Assembly: GCA_019448385.1 (NCBI GenBank)
Contig: JAGTXO010000019.1
Span: 124,001-188,000 of the forward strand
Direction: 5' to 3'
From: Diacronema lutheri
Lineage: Eukaryota; Haptophyta; Pavlovophyceae; Pavlovales; Pavlovaceae
Length of the DNA: 64,000 bases
Shown in pieces: positions 63,775 through 64,000 of the stretch. Below the pieces are notes generated by a model that saw nothing but the letters and a program-made list of their open reading frames with translations, did not search any database and was not told where the DNA came from. A program made the position numbers and the translations under genes. Positions within the stretch are counted from its first letter, which is position 1, and every line of letters begins with the position of its first letter.

Positions 63775-64000
63775 TCACGCCCGGGCCCCGGCCCCGCTCT
63801 CGCCCGCAGCCGCCGCGCTCTCGCCCGCAGCCGGCCGTAGCCGCAGCTGCGCGCAGAGGCTCGTCCGGTTCATCCCGTCCTGGAACTGGAAGGGTCGTAA
63901 CGTCTCGGCCCACATGCCGCGCGAGTCGTAACCCGCGATCGCCTCCGCCGCGCGCAGCTCCGTGCGCGACGCGCGCGCGAGCAGCCGCGCGCGCGCGTCG
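63775..64000 (-). CDS. C-terminal end of an unidentified gene, cut by window edge
   Basis: Reading from the right edge the frame gives 74 codons to a TGA at 63775-63777: LLARASRTELRAAEAIAGYD, SRGMWAETLRPFQFQDGMNR and TSLCAQLRLRPAAGES. The composition is protein-like until the Ala/Gly-rich end. No family recognised, and most of the gene lies outside the window. Confidence 0.45.
   Translation of the reverse strand, partial: DARARLLARASRTELRAAEAIAGYDSRGMWAETLRPFQFQDGMNRTSLCAQLRLRPAAGESAAAAGESGAGARA

Overview
The window looks like nuclear DNA of a microalga with a very GC-rich genome. The genes are typical eukaryotic ones: spindle checkpoint, nuclear pore, mRNA export and a PsbB-maturation-like plastid RNA factor. 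Almost all are split by short introns, most of which begin GTGCG and a few of which are GC-AG. Intergenic gaps are tiny, often 80-140 bp between head-to-head genes, and introns carry homopolymer G/C runs and minisatellites. The plastid RNA factor starts with a signal peptide, as expected for a secondary plastid. With the GC-AG introns this makes a haptophyte the best guess; the species is not resolved.

Layout. 1-780: a GAF/MYC_N-like gene cut by the edge. 1001-5160: two secretory or membrane proteins, glycosyltransferase-like and DUF3431-like; the second ends inside a mobile element. 5049-6619: a broken element with a 1.3-kb hAT-type element nested in it. 6728-10790: a nucleoside-hydrolase-like domain joined to a polytopic membrane region and a C-terminal TIR/SEFIR-like region. 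10995-13477: a coiled-coil gene. 13913-17703: ALY/REF head-to-head with an ankyrin protein. 18412-23538: a Mad3/BubR1-type checkpoint protein with two KEN boxes and five ABBA-like motifs. 23881-25816: a triose-phosphate/nucleotide-sugar transporter. 25931-26762: a retroelement fragment. 26860-29110: a ZC3H14/Nab2-like protein. 30491-36290: two copies of a P-loop ATPase, the second frameshifted, separated by an SRCR exon pair and a mobile element with a 193-aa unrecognised protein. 36413-40206: another retroelement fragment and a 3.3-kb Ginger/KRBA2-like transposon. 40926-43527: a membrane matrixin protease. 43721-45689: a tyrosine-phosphatase-like protein. 46538-52541: malate dehydrogenase with an N-terminal extension and minisatellite-filled introns. 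52819-54903: a CREST/PAQR-like membrane protein. 55046-59464: an MBB1/HCF107-like HAT/TPR protein. 59854-62735: NUP62. 62880-64000: two incomplete or uncertain genes.

The genes form no operon. Two (NUP62, ALY/REF) serve nucleocytoplasmic mRNA traffic and the Nab2-like protein may join them, but clustering looks incidental. The mobile DNA is concentrated at 5-6.6 kb and 25.9-40.2 kb and is internally related: one element family occurs twice, one retroelement 3' region three times. Exon joins were made by hand from reading frame, splice signals and family conservation; none was tested against transcripts.
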